A stretch of 28,403 bases of DNA from Saccoglossus kowalevskii (taxonomy: Eukaryota > Hemichordata > Enteropneusta > Harrimaniidae). The translations under genes and the position numbers were made by a program. Location of the stretch: NCBI RefSeq assembly GCF_000003605.2, contig NW_003120924.1, forward strand, positions 393,078-421,480, written 5' to 3'. Below are positions 1-11,709 of the stretch, one piece after another. Under the pieces are notes generated by a model. It searched no databases. It worked only from the letters and a program-made list of their open reading frames with translations, and was not told the origin of the DNA. The stretch's first letter is position 1, and the number at the start of each line of letters is the position of its first letter.

Positions 1-732
1 TTTAAAATAAACCATCTAAAACATGGTATTATCACAATATCAGAAGAGATACATGTGAATATCTCTGGAATACTTTGGCGAGTCGATATTAAAATCTGAA
101 AACACGGAGGTGAACACGTCACAAATTTCTCCTACGTCGAGCAAACAAACCACACAGTGAGTGTTACATGTGCTGAGCTGGATTTATTTTCATCTGCGAC
201 GAAGTGCATACTATGGCTTCGAGTGTTATAAATGTGTATCGACTGACAGCTGACGATCCCTTGATAAGGGAACGTTTTTTATACACGCTTGTGGCATAAC
301 TATGTCAAGGACTTGGATTTCTCATCATTTATTCAAAAAAGCGATTTCATCCAACCTTATTTTTTTTTAAAAAGCAGGAATCCAGTCATATATATTCCGA
401 ACGTAATCACCGTCTTACAGCCGAGGCCTGGAGAGAGGATATGTCGTAACAATCCCCTAATTACGCAAGCTCGTATGATAGCTGCTATATCTAATTGTAA
501 TCTTTATAACTAATATGTAAGAAAGTTGATCCCACCACGTGACTTTGAGTATACATACAACGAAAATGAGAACATATTAGCTCACATAAAGTCACATGTG
601 CTGTTATGGTCAAGTCCGATCTGATTAAAATCTGATCTTTCGCGTTCAATTCAGCCATCATGAGTCACTTTATGCAATGAACGGTTTATTATTTATTATA
701 CAACATGACGCAGAACGTGGATGTAAGCAAAT
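1..732. other. Non-coding stretch
   Basis: AT-rich; I see no gene, repeat or RNA. A 74-codon frame at 289-513 has no recognisable features. Confidence 0.5.
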
Positions 733-740
733 TGACGTCA
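733..740. promoter_or_regulatory. Perfect CRE palindrome TGACGTCA
   Basis: The 8-base ATF/CREB palindrome is followed by CAAAAGCGCGTCGACA and the CTAGAGGGCG motif. A mirror arrangement is found at 3677-3711. Confidence 0.35.
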
Positions 741-754
741 CAAAAGCGCGTCGA

Positions 755-766
755 CACTAGAGGGCG
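755..766 (+). promoter_or_regulatory. CTCF-like motif CACTAGAGGGCG
   Basis: CACTAGAGGGCG matches the core of the vertebrate CTCF consensus (CCACTAGrGGGCGCTr). A perfect CRE, TGACGTCA, lies 14 bases upstream at 733-740. Binding is inferred only. Confidence 0.35.
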
Positions 767-954
767 ATATTTGGTTATTTGCACCACATTTATTTAAAAC
801 GGTTTTCACATGGTATCGGCGGATTTGACTTATTAAGTTGATGTGCGTTGATTACACGGGTTTAATGTTACCATTTGGTATATTTGTTGCCATACATGTG
901 CATAGCTTATGTGTCATATAATTATAACCCTAGATCATAACGCTACTTACGTAT

Positions 955-1283
955 ATCCTCGGGGGCGGACATCCGGGCATTTTCACCGCCTGGCAACCTG
1001 CGGCGGTGAAAACAAAGGCCCAAAACTCGCAGAAAACGGTACTTTGGGATAACTGTTGAGACTCCTCTGAACAGTTGTAACAAGATTAGCCCTACGTGTG
1101 TAACATATATAAATTTGGTTGTTCGGGATTACTTCAAAGTTGAGTTTGTGTTGTTTTTTCGAATTTTCACCGGCTCGACCGGCGTTCCACAGCAGCGCGC
1201 ACAGAGCCCATAGAAATGCATGTACAGTGATGCGCGTCGTAGCAACGTGGAACGTCTTGTGACGTAGCTCCGCCCCCGAGGAT
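955..1283. mobile_element. GC-rich TIR element, copy 1 (ATCCTCGGGGGCGGA family)
   Basis: A 329-base unit begins ATCCTCGGGGGCGGA and ends TCCGCCCCCGAGGAT, an almost perfect terminal inverted repeat. Its reverse complement matches 15899-16224 along the whole length with scattered substitutions and small indels. A subterminal hairpin (11-base stem, 980-990 with 1002-1012) has loop TGGCAACCTGC. A 146-codon open frame across it is shared with copy 2 only because the DNA is shared. No clear target duplication beyond a possible AT. It looks non-autonomous; superfamily unknown. Confidence 0.75.
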
Positions 1284-3676
1284 TGTCCCACCATGCCTAC
1301 CACATTTAGCTGTCCAGGTGACAGAACAAGTACTCGGCTGCTTGGTTGTGTATCAATGTAATTTGTAATAGCCTCAGAGCTGCCAGAATAAATATGCAGA
1401 TACAAAGCTAACATAAATCCCAATCTTACTTAGGTAAACGGGTAAAGTCGGGTTATCGGTAATTGTTTTAATGATGACTTAACCAAACACGTGCAGGTGT
1501 GAACGGAATGACGTATGTATGATAGGTGGTGACAAATCAAATGAGTGAAATTACTGCATATTTCATCGAGTCGACTTAATGTATATTCAATGTAAACTAA
1601 TAGTTTAGCTCATACAATACGTTGTTGTGACCTGAATCACCCACAATGCCGTTCGGGGATACCTTTTATTTTTCCTGGGTAGTCATGCTTCTTCTGCTTC
1701 ATGACTACTAAGATCTACATTTCCAAACAAATTATTTGTATTATACTGTTATGAATTGTTCCTACTTTCATAGAAATATTCATCTCACTCTTCCCTGCCT
1801 ATAGCCTGGGGGACTGGGTATGCATTTCCCCGCTCACTCGCTTTGCAAATATATATGTGTAAAAAAAATTTAAGACATACTGTCTTTTTTCGTCTAAAGT
1901 GTTAAACCAAATTATTCTAATAGAATAATAGAATCTCATATTTGGGGACAGGATGTGATCACTCTATTTGAATCATCTGATATCACTTCATGCAAATCAT
2001 ATGATCCATCTAACTTTCTCTTACTGATTTGACTATGAACTTAATTATCGGTATTTTGGTTTTCGTAAAATTTGTAAAAAAAAATGCCTATGCTGTTGTT
2101 TCTACTTTAAAAGTTCAGTGTAAAATGTGTTCCTGATAACTTGTTTTGAGGTGATGCCAAGACACATACTAAATTCATTCCTGATATTGTTTTGTAAAAA
2201 AAAGAATAACAGCAACTCGTTTCATGTTGACGTCGAGTCACGTACTCAGTATGACAATAATCAAATCACACAATGGATACTTGACTTGTAAACACTTCCG
2301 AAATTAATTGAAGTTTTCAGGTTTGTGATTGAAGAATATCTCGATACAACTGCTGTGAACGCTTCATTCGTGGCAGACTATTCTAAGACCAATGATATAT
2401 TCTCTAAATTAATATAGCAAAAGCGAGATTGTTTTTTATAAATAACAAAGGATCGTGTCATTGATGTTTCTCTTCTTGATTTGATTGTATCAACTGAATG
2501 GAAAACAGATTTCCCAATTTATTCTGACATTTTATGTGAAGACGTCACACGTAAGGACAAGGTTGTGCTGATTTATCATCTAAGAAGCTACTTTATAGCG
2601 AAATTCGTTCTAAGAACTTATTTTCTGTCGAAAACTCCCTGCTAGTTCCTAAATTTATTTTGTCCTTTGTATGACTTGTCAGTTTGCTAGGAATGGAGGA
2701 GATTTGTACAATACTGTTACGGTAACGATAGTGTAAATGAGATGGTAGTTCATACTGAACATGTTCTGCTTGTGTGACCCGGACTGGCTCGTATTCACAT
2801 GACCAAATCGCCACGTACCGCCCTGCCATGTTTTCGGTATTATTGACTTGCTTTAAACCCTATGTTACTAGCTACTATGACTTTACAAACTTCTGTAATA
2901 ATTGGTTTTGGCGTGAAAATCACAACTTTTCACATATATTTATAATAATTTGGTGTTTACAGTCAAAACTTCAGTACCTTGGCGTGGTATACCGAATTAT
3001 TTCGTTGATTTGTAAGCAATACACGACTTTCTATTATCTTATTTCACAATTCACACCTTTCTTGATCTATTGACTGCTTAGATAAACAATAAATTAACAT
3101 TTATCGAGTTACACGTAGATAGTCCTTAATGAGCAGCTTGGGAGATGAGCATATACGATAGTTCTTGAACGGTAATTGTCAAGTATTTTTGACATAATAT
3201 TTTAAATAATTGAATGGTGAAACAGTAAAATATGAAATAATAAAATACTTTGCGAAAAACATTTGCATTATTTTTTTTATTATTCAAGTATAGTCTACGC
3301 GGGATCAGCGCTTATTCGTTTTAAATTTTATATTAAATATCTCTTCAGCACAAGATAACATCGTGATTAGTCAAATCACCATGGATAGATGCGTTCATGA
3401 ATAATTCATAACTGACTCATTGTTAAATAAATTGAAATGCCATATTTCACATTTACTATCTTTGAATTACCACTGAGCAACGCTACTAGGAGAACAGATT
3501 GTGGAATGATTTGACTATATACGCCGTTTTATTGAAATTTCGACGTCTTATAGCACTATGCCAAATAACAGGGATGTTGAATTTAACAAATCACATTTCT
3601 ATATGTTTAACTTGGAACGTCCTAGAGTAGGCTTCCAAACATATGAAGCACATAATATACCTTTCTTAATATACTG
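1284..3676. other. Non-coding stretch
   Basis: No gene found. It contains a 9-base-stem hairpin (GTAGTCATG 1679-1687 with CATGACTAC 1700-1708) and, at about 1961-2050, a segment resembling 21310-21410. Open frames at 2593-3073 lack recognisable domains. Confidence 0.6.
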
Positions 3677-3711
3677 TGCGCCCTCTAGCGACGATGCGCT
3701 CTGTGACGTCA
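3677..3711 (-). promoter_or_regulatory. Composite CRE plus CTAGAGGGCG site, minus orientation
   Basis: The minus strand reads TGACGTCACAGAGCGCATCG then TCGCTAGAGGGCGCA. It is a close match to 733-766 on the plus strand, so the two point toward one another across about 2.9 kb. Confidence 0.4.
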
Positions 3712-6700
3712 ACATGACGTAGATGGGTGAAAACAATATTGTTCAAATATACAACTTTGATTGGTTCTTTAGTAGTTCTTCAATTTAATATATATCACAT
3801 TTCTACAAAACAGCATTTCTTTTATTGACAGGCAACCACGGACCAATATAGACACTGTGAACGTCGCTATATGACACGTATTAATGTTGAAATCATTACT
3901 GTATGAAACATACAATATGCAGATGAATAAAATGACAATTAACTTAATATAGGTTCAACTACCTGTACTGGTTTTCGGGAATAAGTTAGTCACGGCGGCG
4001 CAAGTACTATTTAACTATTTAACATTTTCGACCATCCATTGGGATTTCCCGTAGCGAAATCTCGCAATTAATTTTGAATTTGAATATTCATAATAAGCCT
4101 ATTATAAACAATCTGTAGTTAGGTAGTTCAAGTTCATTACATGTATACCCATGTACTTTACAGGTTACAAAACATTGTTATTGTATTCGTGCAATCCAAT
4201 TATTATATAAAACATATACTTATAAACATGTAATCGTGGTTTTATTCAGTTCAATTTGTTATGTGCCATATTGTCTAAATCACCGTCTAGTTTTTACACA
4301 TAGTAAGATATAGTAAGGATATATTTTATTCAAAAAACAACCTATTGTAGCTACTAGACATACATCGGTCAATATTAAGTCTTAACTGTAAATGTTTATT
4401 TTCAGGTGATACCATGTTCAATATGTTACAAGCTTTGGGACTGTATATGAATCATATAAAAAAATTAAAAAATGGGAGTTTTCAACTTTTATAACCATGT
4501 TCGGTGATATGGTCGCATGATATGCTAGCTGTGACACTCTTCGGACGTTTGAAGGCGATTCCAATCCTTGCGCGTCGATCGAACGTATTTCTAACCAATG
4601 GCGTCACAGGACACAGTAGACGCTTGTTCGATTACACACACATTAATTAGCAAGATAATTGCCGAACTCAAACATACAAACAACTCTCTTCATATTTTAT
4701 AAACATAAATTCTATTGTACAATGAACGCCACTCGATATATTCGCTCATAAATGCAGATACAACAGTTAGTTACGAACAGTATGGTATCTATTATAATAC
4801 AAATAACATTTGATATCGTAGTCATCTTTCTGATTTCTTCTGGCGTCTACCAAATCTTAGAGATACATTCCCCTAATCGGATAAGTTTCCGGTAGCAGTG
4901 ATACGTAATTTGATTCAATTTGTTTCCATGTGCCGCACATCGCAAATCCAGCTTACCTCATAGCATGAATGTATAATTTACGATCAGGTAAAATGTCGTA
5001 AAATAATTACATTCTTTCCATTTTACTCAATATTAATAATGTTGATATATTTATATTATATGGAATAATGTAGAAATGGTAGTAGAGTGATGTATATAGA
5101 TATACAAATAGATATTGTGCATTTTAGTAATGCACCAGGGGGTAGCATAAATTGACGAGTTAAAATATACTCCGAAAATCTAGCAAGCATATTTCTACTA
5201 TTTGTTTGTGTCTTGCGATCTTAGGCGTCCTGTGTACACGGTTCACGTTGGACGGACAAGATGCATAATGTTATAGGATTATTACTATTATAACGCAAAG
5301 TATACACTCAACAAATGGTTTTATGGTCTCGTACGGGATTTACTTTATTAAAATATTAATATGAAAACTTTTATATAAATACTGATTGCATTTACTGTCT
5401 CTGTTATGTTCAATAGCCTTGCTTCATATTTAGTGTTTCGTCGAAACATTTATCTTTCAACTGATTTTTATATTTCATGTCTGAATTTGCCCTTGATGCT
5501 AGAGCAGCTATTCCTGAAATTAAGTGAAATTGAACTTCAATTTTGATGGCTGAAAAATTAATCGGAGATGAGTGTAAAATACAAAGATAGAGCTAACTAA
5601 ATAGTAATGATAAAAGTGGTAATAATTGATTGCTAACAGCGCTGTGTCTCTTAAAATGGTGTTGTTATTACCAACAATTTGAAGTTGATGCTACTTTTTC
5701 ATGATTAGCTGTTACGAAACCGCGCTTCTTTAATACTTTTTTTTTTCATTTTAAGCATACTATGTTTTGCACATCGTATTATTCACCTGGCAACGAAAAC
5801 AATAGAATATAAAAAAAACTCATACAAACGCATTCGACTACAATAGACCTTATTGTCATTTAGAAAATGTGTGTTTAAATAGACGATTTTCAGTACAGTT
5901 CGACCGTCTTCCACAAAAAATCGATTGATTTGATTTTAAACTTGATTCGCTCATAGTTCAATATCGAAATACAAATTTTCCAGGGGGAGCTAGCGTTGAA
6001 ATATCAAATGTCCATAGCACATTTTTAAGCGTGAACATATTCTATAAAACGTGTACGCTATGACATTTGCCTGTTCCGTTTTAACGTTGAATTTCACGCA
6101 TAACGTGGGATCTCGAGTAGTTTGGAAATTGGTATGTTTACATCGAATGTGAACATCTCGTAGCGGGAATATAACACGTCACTGTACGTGAGAGTTGGCA
6201 CACTGCTAGATCATCATAAATAATTTTAACTGGCATTTAGGCTGGTTATATTTCATTAATTTATGACTACAAGCAACCAAAGACTTATGACAATAATACG
6301 GTTATCACGAGAATACCGCAAACTACGCAAGCACGGCGTGGTTGCATATTGCACATATGCTTTGCGATATTCTTGGATTAACTGATATTTCCAGTGAACG
6401 TAATATATTCATAGAATACTGTAAACATGTAATAGTACCGGACTCCCAGAGGTGTGTATACACAGACCAATAACCGTGACACCTTGTCAAATATTACACG
6501 ATTGATCTTATTTGGAAGAATATTTTTCTAATATGTTTAAGAATACATGCATGGACGATCCATAAATCCAAGATAATTTATCACTCCAGTACGCTAAACT
6601 ATGCAAAGAGTAAAACGTGAAATTTATTTTGTATAACAAGTTGGTAATGTAATACTTTTTAAAATAGTGTGTAACACCAGTTTTCCAAACGCAAAACGTT

Positions 6701-7850
6701 GAAACTAGTCAGTACAATGTCCAAATTATTAAAATTATGAAATAACACTTTCAGATGCCTGCCAATTTCCGAGTGTTTTTATATTAATTTTACTTGTCTA
6801 TCTCCATCCAATGACAATTTTGTTTCAATGTATCCTTAGTCGCCACTAGAGATGACATATGTTAATGGTTTAATAATTGACAACCACGTGATTATTGTAG
6901 GTACAATATGTACTATGTATGACGGCTTCTGATCAAACGGGAATCTGTTGAATGTATGACGTTTCAGTCACACTTGTATTCGTGTCTAGTTTGCAGAGTT
7001 TGTTAGATCATGAACCGTGTAGGCATTACAAATAAAAACCACGATGTGCGCGTAATGCACAATTTGTTTTCAACTATACTACGACACAACTCTTCCATCT
7101 CGCAACGCTGGTGACACAAAACACAACGCAAGAATTCACACTAGACGCAATTTCACTTCCCAGTTCTCATGGAAACCGGTACGTTGAGTGGTATGTCCAT
7201 ACTATGCGCTTCCCACGGACCGTTTCAACAAACAAACTTATCACCACGGGATACCGTTAAACACGAAACCATTAGATTATACATTGAGCTTTCATAAATC
7301 CTGCCTCCCACCATTCGTTAACTTTATCAAATCAACCTGCAGTCACATAAGCTGCACATTCATGTTTTATTCAAAGCAATAATCCCCACCACTTTTCGCC
7401 TATTATAAGGTCAAAGCCACACGTAGTTATTTTCATATATTCGTATTCACTAACTTTCTGTTATCTTATGATGCGAGTGCAAACACACTCGACCAAATAA
7501 AATAGCTGTAGTTTTTTATGTTTTTGGTAAATTTTCCTATAAGACCTTTGTTTAAGAATCTACGCCACGATTGAATATGTCAATTCCACTTTTGTTTCAC
7601 TCTCCACGAAGAGGTGGTCTCAATCCACCTAAATGTATAACCCAACATTTGCATCATAGGTCAAAATATTCAGTGTTCTCAGTAAGCGAAATTTAAAAAT
7701 TCGGTCGAGATAACTTTCATGCGTCACTTTGTATACATTAAATCATATTTGGGTACAATATTAGTTAACTAGTATGCCGACCGAATTTTATTATATTTCA
7801 ACATTATTTATTATAAAACTACGAACATAATATTGAAAATATTTGTTATT
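3712..7850. other. Non-coding stretch
   Basis: Four kilobases of AT-rich DNA with stops in all frames and no open frame of 60 codons or more until 7188. A locally CpG-richer patch at about 4535-4625 (GCGCGTCGATCGAACG, then AACCAATGGCGTCAC with a CCAAT box) could be regulatory. Nothing else is supportable. Confidence 0.5.
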
Positions 7851-7862
7851 GGGGGGGGGGGG
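7851..7862 (+). repeat. G12 homopolymer run
   Basis: Twelve G in a row in otherwise AT-rich DNA. Similar G10 runs are at 8069-8078 and 9198-9207, all on the same strand. Confidence 0.95.
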
Positions 7863-10292
7863 TAAAATCTAACTTTCTGTATAGTGGATTAATACATTAC
7901 GTCAAATAATGACCAATATAATTCTAAATGTGATACAATTGTGAAAAATATAGTGATATTAAATCTCATCAATGTTAATAAAAGGCAAACTCATAGTGAC
8001 TAACATGTTTTGTGATAGCTGGCGCTACACACAAATATTCGTGCGAGTCGTACATATTTCATGGACGTGGGGGGGGGGAGTATACTATTTCACAAACCGC
8101 ATAATAGACTCCACATAACAGTAAAGAATACATTAATGGTATGTATCCATTACGTTATTTAGAATTAAACATAACTTCTTGTGATTTCGATAACAGGAAC
8201 GTTGCCCAGAAAGCCTGGAGTATTTGTTTGTATCTTAAACGTTTTTAAAGTTGTCTAAAATGTCAGGAAAGCTGCTTCCAAAAACAAGTGTTTTGTATTG
8301 AAAAGTGAAATGGTGAACGTTTTAAGCTAAATAAGTAGATTGCGAGGTCAGGTTTTTGTACCGCTCGTCAAAATTTACGAGAAAGCCTAGAGAGTAGTTC
8401 AAAAGTAAAAACAAATGTATTAGAATTAGTAAATGTCAACGTCTTGAATTATTGTAAGAAATGTCAAAAATTGTTTACGAATCAGACAGTGTTGATCCAC
8501 TTTAGCTTTTGTGCATTAGGTCTTTCTATTTTATACTGCATAGAACGATTTGAAGTATGCATTTAATTTAGTTCTTTATAGATTTTTCGTCTACCTCAAA
8601 TTAATGGATATATATATATACGTATTTCCAAATGATAGAGCAAATATGTAATGTACTTTGCAAAGCTATTCTTTCACTTTCACTTTCTTTTTGTGAAATG
8701 GGACGTGAGTATAAAATGTTTGTAATCAAATCACTTTTTGGCAAAATGGCACTGTTCGGTTTCATATGATGGAAAAATCTTACAAATTATATTAAAGATT
8801 GGGTACGTATGGTTGAATGAAATAAAATAATAAAAATATGAGTTCAATATCAGTTCTGAATCTAATGTACAACGTACCAACCTTTCCATTGTCTACGCTC
8901 ATGGACTAAATGACGAAGTGTGCTGTCCATTGATATCATTACGGCTGCCAATTATTTGTTTCGCTAATAATACTTGGCAGGTTTAATGGGAGATACCAAA
9001 CTGAATATTAAAATTATCAGTTTTACGTCCATTACAATCATTAATCAAAGACATGAAGTTTGTGCATTAGCGTACAACCATTCTGTGAACTTCGACTTAA
9101 GTTACTTCATTTTTAAAGGACAAGACAAAGTCATATCTTATTTGCAAGGCTACAACTAGTCATTTTTACGTGTAGTGATGTCATTAATCAATATCTTGGG
9201 GGGGGGGTATTGAGAATAACTTGATGTAACTTGACAAAGAGAGCAAAACAAACGAAAACAGGTCAAGAAAGAGAAACATATTTCAAAAGTGGTTTGAAAT
9301 TGACACACATTTCGTTTTTATCGATGATGGCTCATGCTCTTCACGGATATACACGCAGCTATAAACCGAGAGTTATTACCTACGGCCACGATTGTAATAC
9401 ACTGGTATTATGTACCAGATCAAACCAATTTCAATCTGATTTGCGGGTAAACATAATCATCATCGCTGCCATGGTAACGTTTGCTGGGTGGCCCATTTTT
9501 GATCGTTACATACTGACCTAAAATAAGGAAAGCATAAAACCATAAGTTTTCCTGACTCCTGACCATGGCGATAGAGGGCGTGTGTATTTAGTTGGTGTCT
9601 ACCGTGAGACCTGTGCGCGATGACGGGACAATTTTCCACACGGTTCTGACTGTAATGGTGAGGTTAAGTGATGAAATTGTTGATTTTGTCTCATAGTTTA
9701 TGAAAAAGTGAAACACATTTTATTAAATCATTATATACATTTTTGTGATTGAATTATTACTGGTGGCAAACAAAATTATCGAACCATTTGTTGAATAGAC
9801 AACCATTTGTATTTAAATGTTTGGTAACTGGTTTTAAAATGGCCTTATAAAGCTTTGGAACAAAACAAAACATAATAACAATTGGTTGATCACGGAATTC
9901 TCCGGGACACTCAAGTTATAATGCTTTACAATGCAACTCTGTGTAATTTAAGTAAAATACAAATACAAAAAACAAATTTGGAAGAAAAGGAATCTTCCCG
10001 ATACATGGCTGAAAATAAGAATCCTAGAAATAGTGTAATTTCACCATATTACCTTCTGGCCTTAGATCTGACATTCAGATCACTAAATTATGCATTTGAA
10101 TACTTAAAACTATCAAGTCTAAGGAGTAAATTATTCAAATGAAATATCAGACAAAGACATATTCATAACCAAAGGTCAATATAACTCGTATAATATTAAT
10201 ATAAAATATAGTCTTAGCAGAGTCTTTCTATAATATCTTCTTCCACATCTCAACGTCTATAAACTTTGAGAAAACGATATATCAATGACAAG
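7863..10292. other. Non-coding stretch with two G10 runs
   Basis: Holds the G10 runs (8069, 9198) and a CTCF-like motif (9569). Three open frames of 61-96 codons (8974, 9231, 9882) show no domain or codon pattern that I recognise and are probably chance. Confidence 0.5.
9569..9582 (+). promoter_or_regulatory. CTCF-like motif CGATAGAGGGCGTG
   Basis: It shares TAGAGGGCG with the other sites; flanks do not extend the match. Weak on its own. Confidence 0.25.
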
Positions 10293-10342
10293 NNNNNNNN
10301 NNNNNNNNNNNNNNNNNNNNNNNNNNNNNNNNNNNNNNNNNN
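10293..10342. other. Assembly gap (50 N)
   Basis: Fifty undetermined bases. The sequence before it, ACTTTGAGAAAACGATATAT then CAATGACA, recurs at 11011-11039 with one mismatch, so the gap may hide or result from a local duplication. Confidence 0.99.
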
Positions 10343-10926
10343 CAGCTACATAGTGCCCGACGAGGAGTTGGGTAGGTAGTGAAGAAAAACATTGACTGAA
10401 GCCTGGCAGAGGACTGAATTGTTGTCAACAGCAACAAACATACTGGGAAAGTCAAAGACAGTGAAAAAACAAACAAACAAAAAACACACAGGCATATAAA
10501 TACTAACTTTCTAGGATCTTTATTGACTCCAAGTAATCCAGAGTAGAACGAGATGAATCAACGCTATACTCCGCCATCTTTATTTTAATATTAGATGCAA
10601 CCATTATTCTGTAGGGGACAACGGGTCATAACTTGAGGGGAGTTAACACCCATGATTTTTAAAATGCCTTGATCAATAAGAGTCTAAGTTACAGGGAACA
10701 TTATTTTCATTTTTCAGTGGACCAATAAATGCATTTGACAGGAAAATAGAAAAACTCTACCACAACAGCAATTAGAACAGCTTGCTGCATTATAAGTATC
10801 ACTTCCCTGTCAAATTAGTGGTTCATGCTTATTTGAATCTGAACATAACAGGCCAATTCTATCACACCTTGCTAGGCTTGAACTTCCATCCAATCAGAGC
10901 ATTCCAAATGAACATGATTCTCCACA

Positions 10927-10942
10927 AAACTAGAGGGCGCTC
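10927..10942 (+). promoter_or_regulatory. CTCF-like motif AACTAGAGGGCGCTCT
   Basis: ACTAGAGGGCGCT agrees well with the CTCF core. It lies in non-coding DNA between the assembly gap and an (AT)11 run. Confidence 0.35.
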
Positions 10943-10980
10943 TGACCAAAAAATTGCCATGATCTAAATAAAAAGAACTG

Positions 10981-11002
10981 ATATATATATATATATATAT
11001 AT
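10981..11002. repeat. (AT)11 microsatellite
   Basis: Twenty-two bases of perfect AT dinucleotides, followed by the copy of the gap-edge sequence at 11011. Confidence 0.95.
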
Positions 11003-11503
11003 AATACTTTAACTTTGTGAAAACGATATATCAATGACAATATCATTAACCCTGGAAATATGTCATTGGCTCTTTCTTTACAACTTAGCGACGGGGATAC
11101 CTATTGAAATGTATTTTTGATGAATTTACCCTCCAGCCCATTATACTTGAATGGTAACCAACAAAACACCTTTTTGATGAACATGAACATTCATTACAAA
11201 TTTATTTAAGGTTTGTTAGGGGTGTTTTTTTATACTGCTTCTATGATGGTTGTCTGTTGGTAACATAGTTTTGTTTATTGTTTATTTCATTGATGAAATC
11301 AGATGCCACAATTTCAGTGCCAATCTCATTCAGATAGATGTTATCACTTCCGTATTTCCCGTCTTTTTAGATGTGGTTCCCGTACCGTCATGTCGTTGCT
11401 GCAATATACACGGTAGTTTTTTTATACCGTGTGAGGGCGGTAACCCGCTTTTCCAGGCCGCAGCGAGAATACTGTTGTTGTAACAGGAAATGGCATGTAA
11501 TAA

Positions 11504-11709
11504 TGTAGAATACTTTATATTCGTTTGGAAATAATTTTCGCTATTTTCGCTGAAAGAATAATTCAGTGAAAATAAAATCCAGCGAATATACAGTTTTTAC
11601 TATATTTTACATTCAACTCGTCAAAAATCAGTAAAAATAAAATCCATACAAAGCACTCAGTCTATTCAGGGAAAATTAATTCCAGCTAAAATAAAGTATT
11701 TTACAGTAT
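11504..11709. mobile_element. Probable ~206-base MITE (GTAGAATACTTTAT ends)
   Basis: The left edge TGTAGAATACTTTATAT pairs with the right edge AAAATAAAGTATTTTACAGTA (reverse complement TACTGTAAAATACTTTATTT). Inside, TTCGCTGAAA...CAGTGAAAATAAAATCCAGCGAA-type motifs repeat. Flanking duplications are not obvious. Confidence 0.5.

Larger units (their letters stand above)
10343..11503. other. Non-coding stretch after the gap
   Basis: Contains a CTCF-like site, the (AT)11 run, the gap-edge repeat and a hairpin (ACACGGTA 11408-11415 with TACCGTGT 11425-11432). No gene. Confidence 0.5.

Noticed and set aside
983-1423. 146-codon open frame on the minus strand, similar to the 139-codon frame at 15848-16267
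   Set aside because: The two frames match only because the same GC-rich TIR element underlies both; they run into unrelated flanks and show no domain.
6841-6855. CCACTAGAGATGAC, half resembling the CTCF-like motif
   Set aside because: It lacks the GGGCG core.
9231-9521. 96-codon plus-strand frame
   Set aside because: No recognisable domain, no splice partners, AT-driven composition; likely chance.
11250-11483. 77-codon plus-strand frame with a hydrophobic start
   Set aside because: It includes a hairpin and poly-T; no family resemblance and no supporting context.
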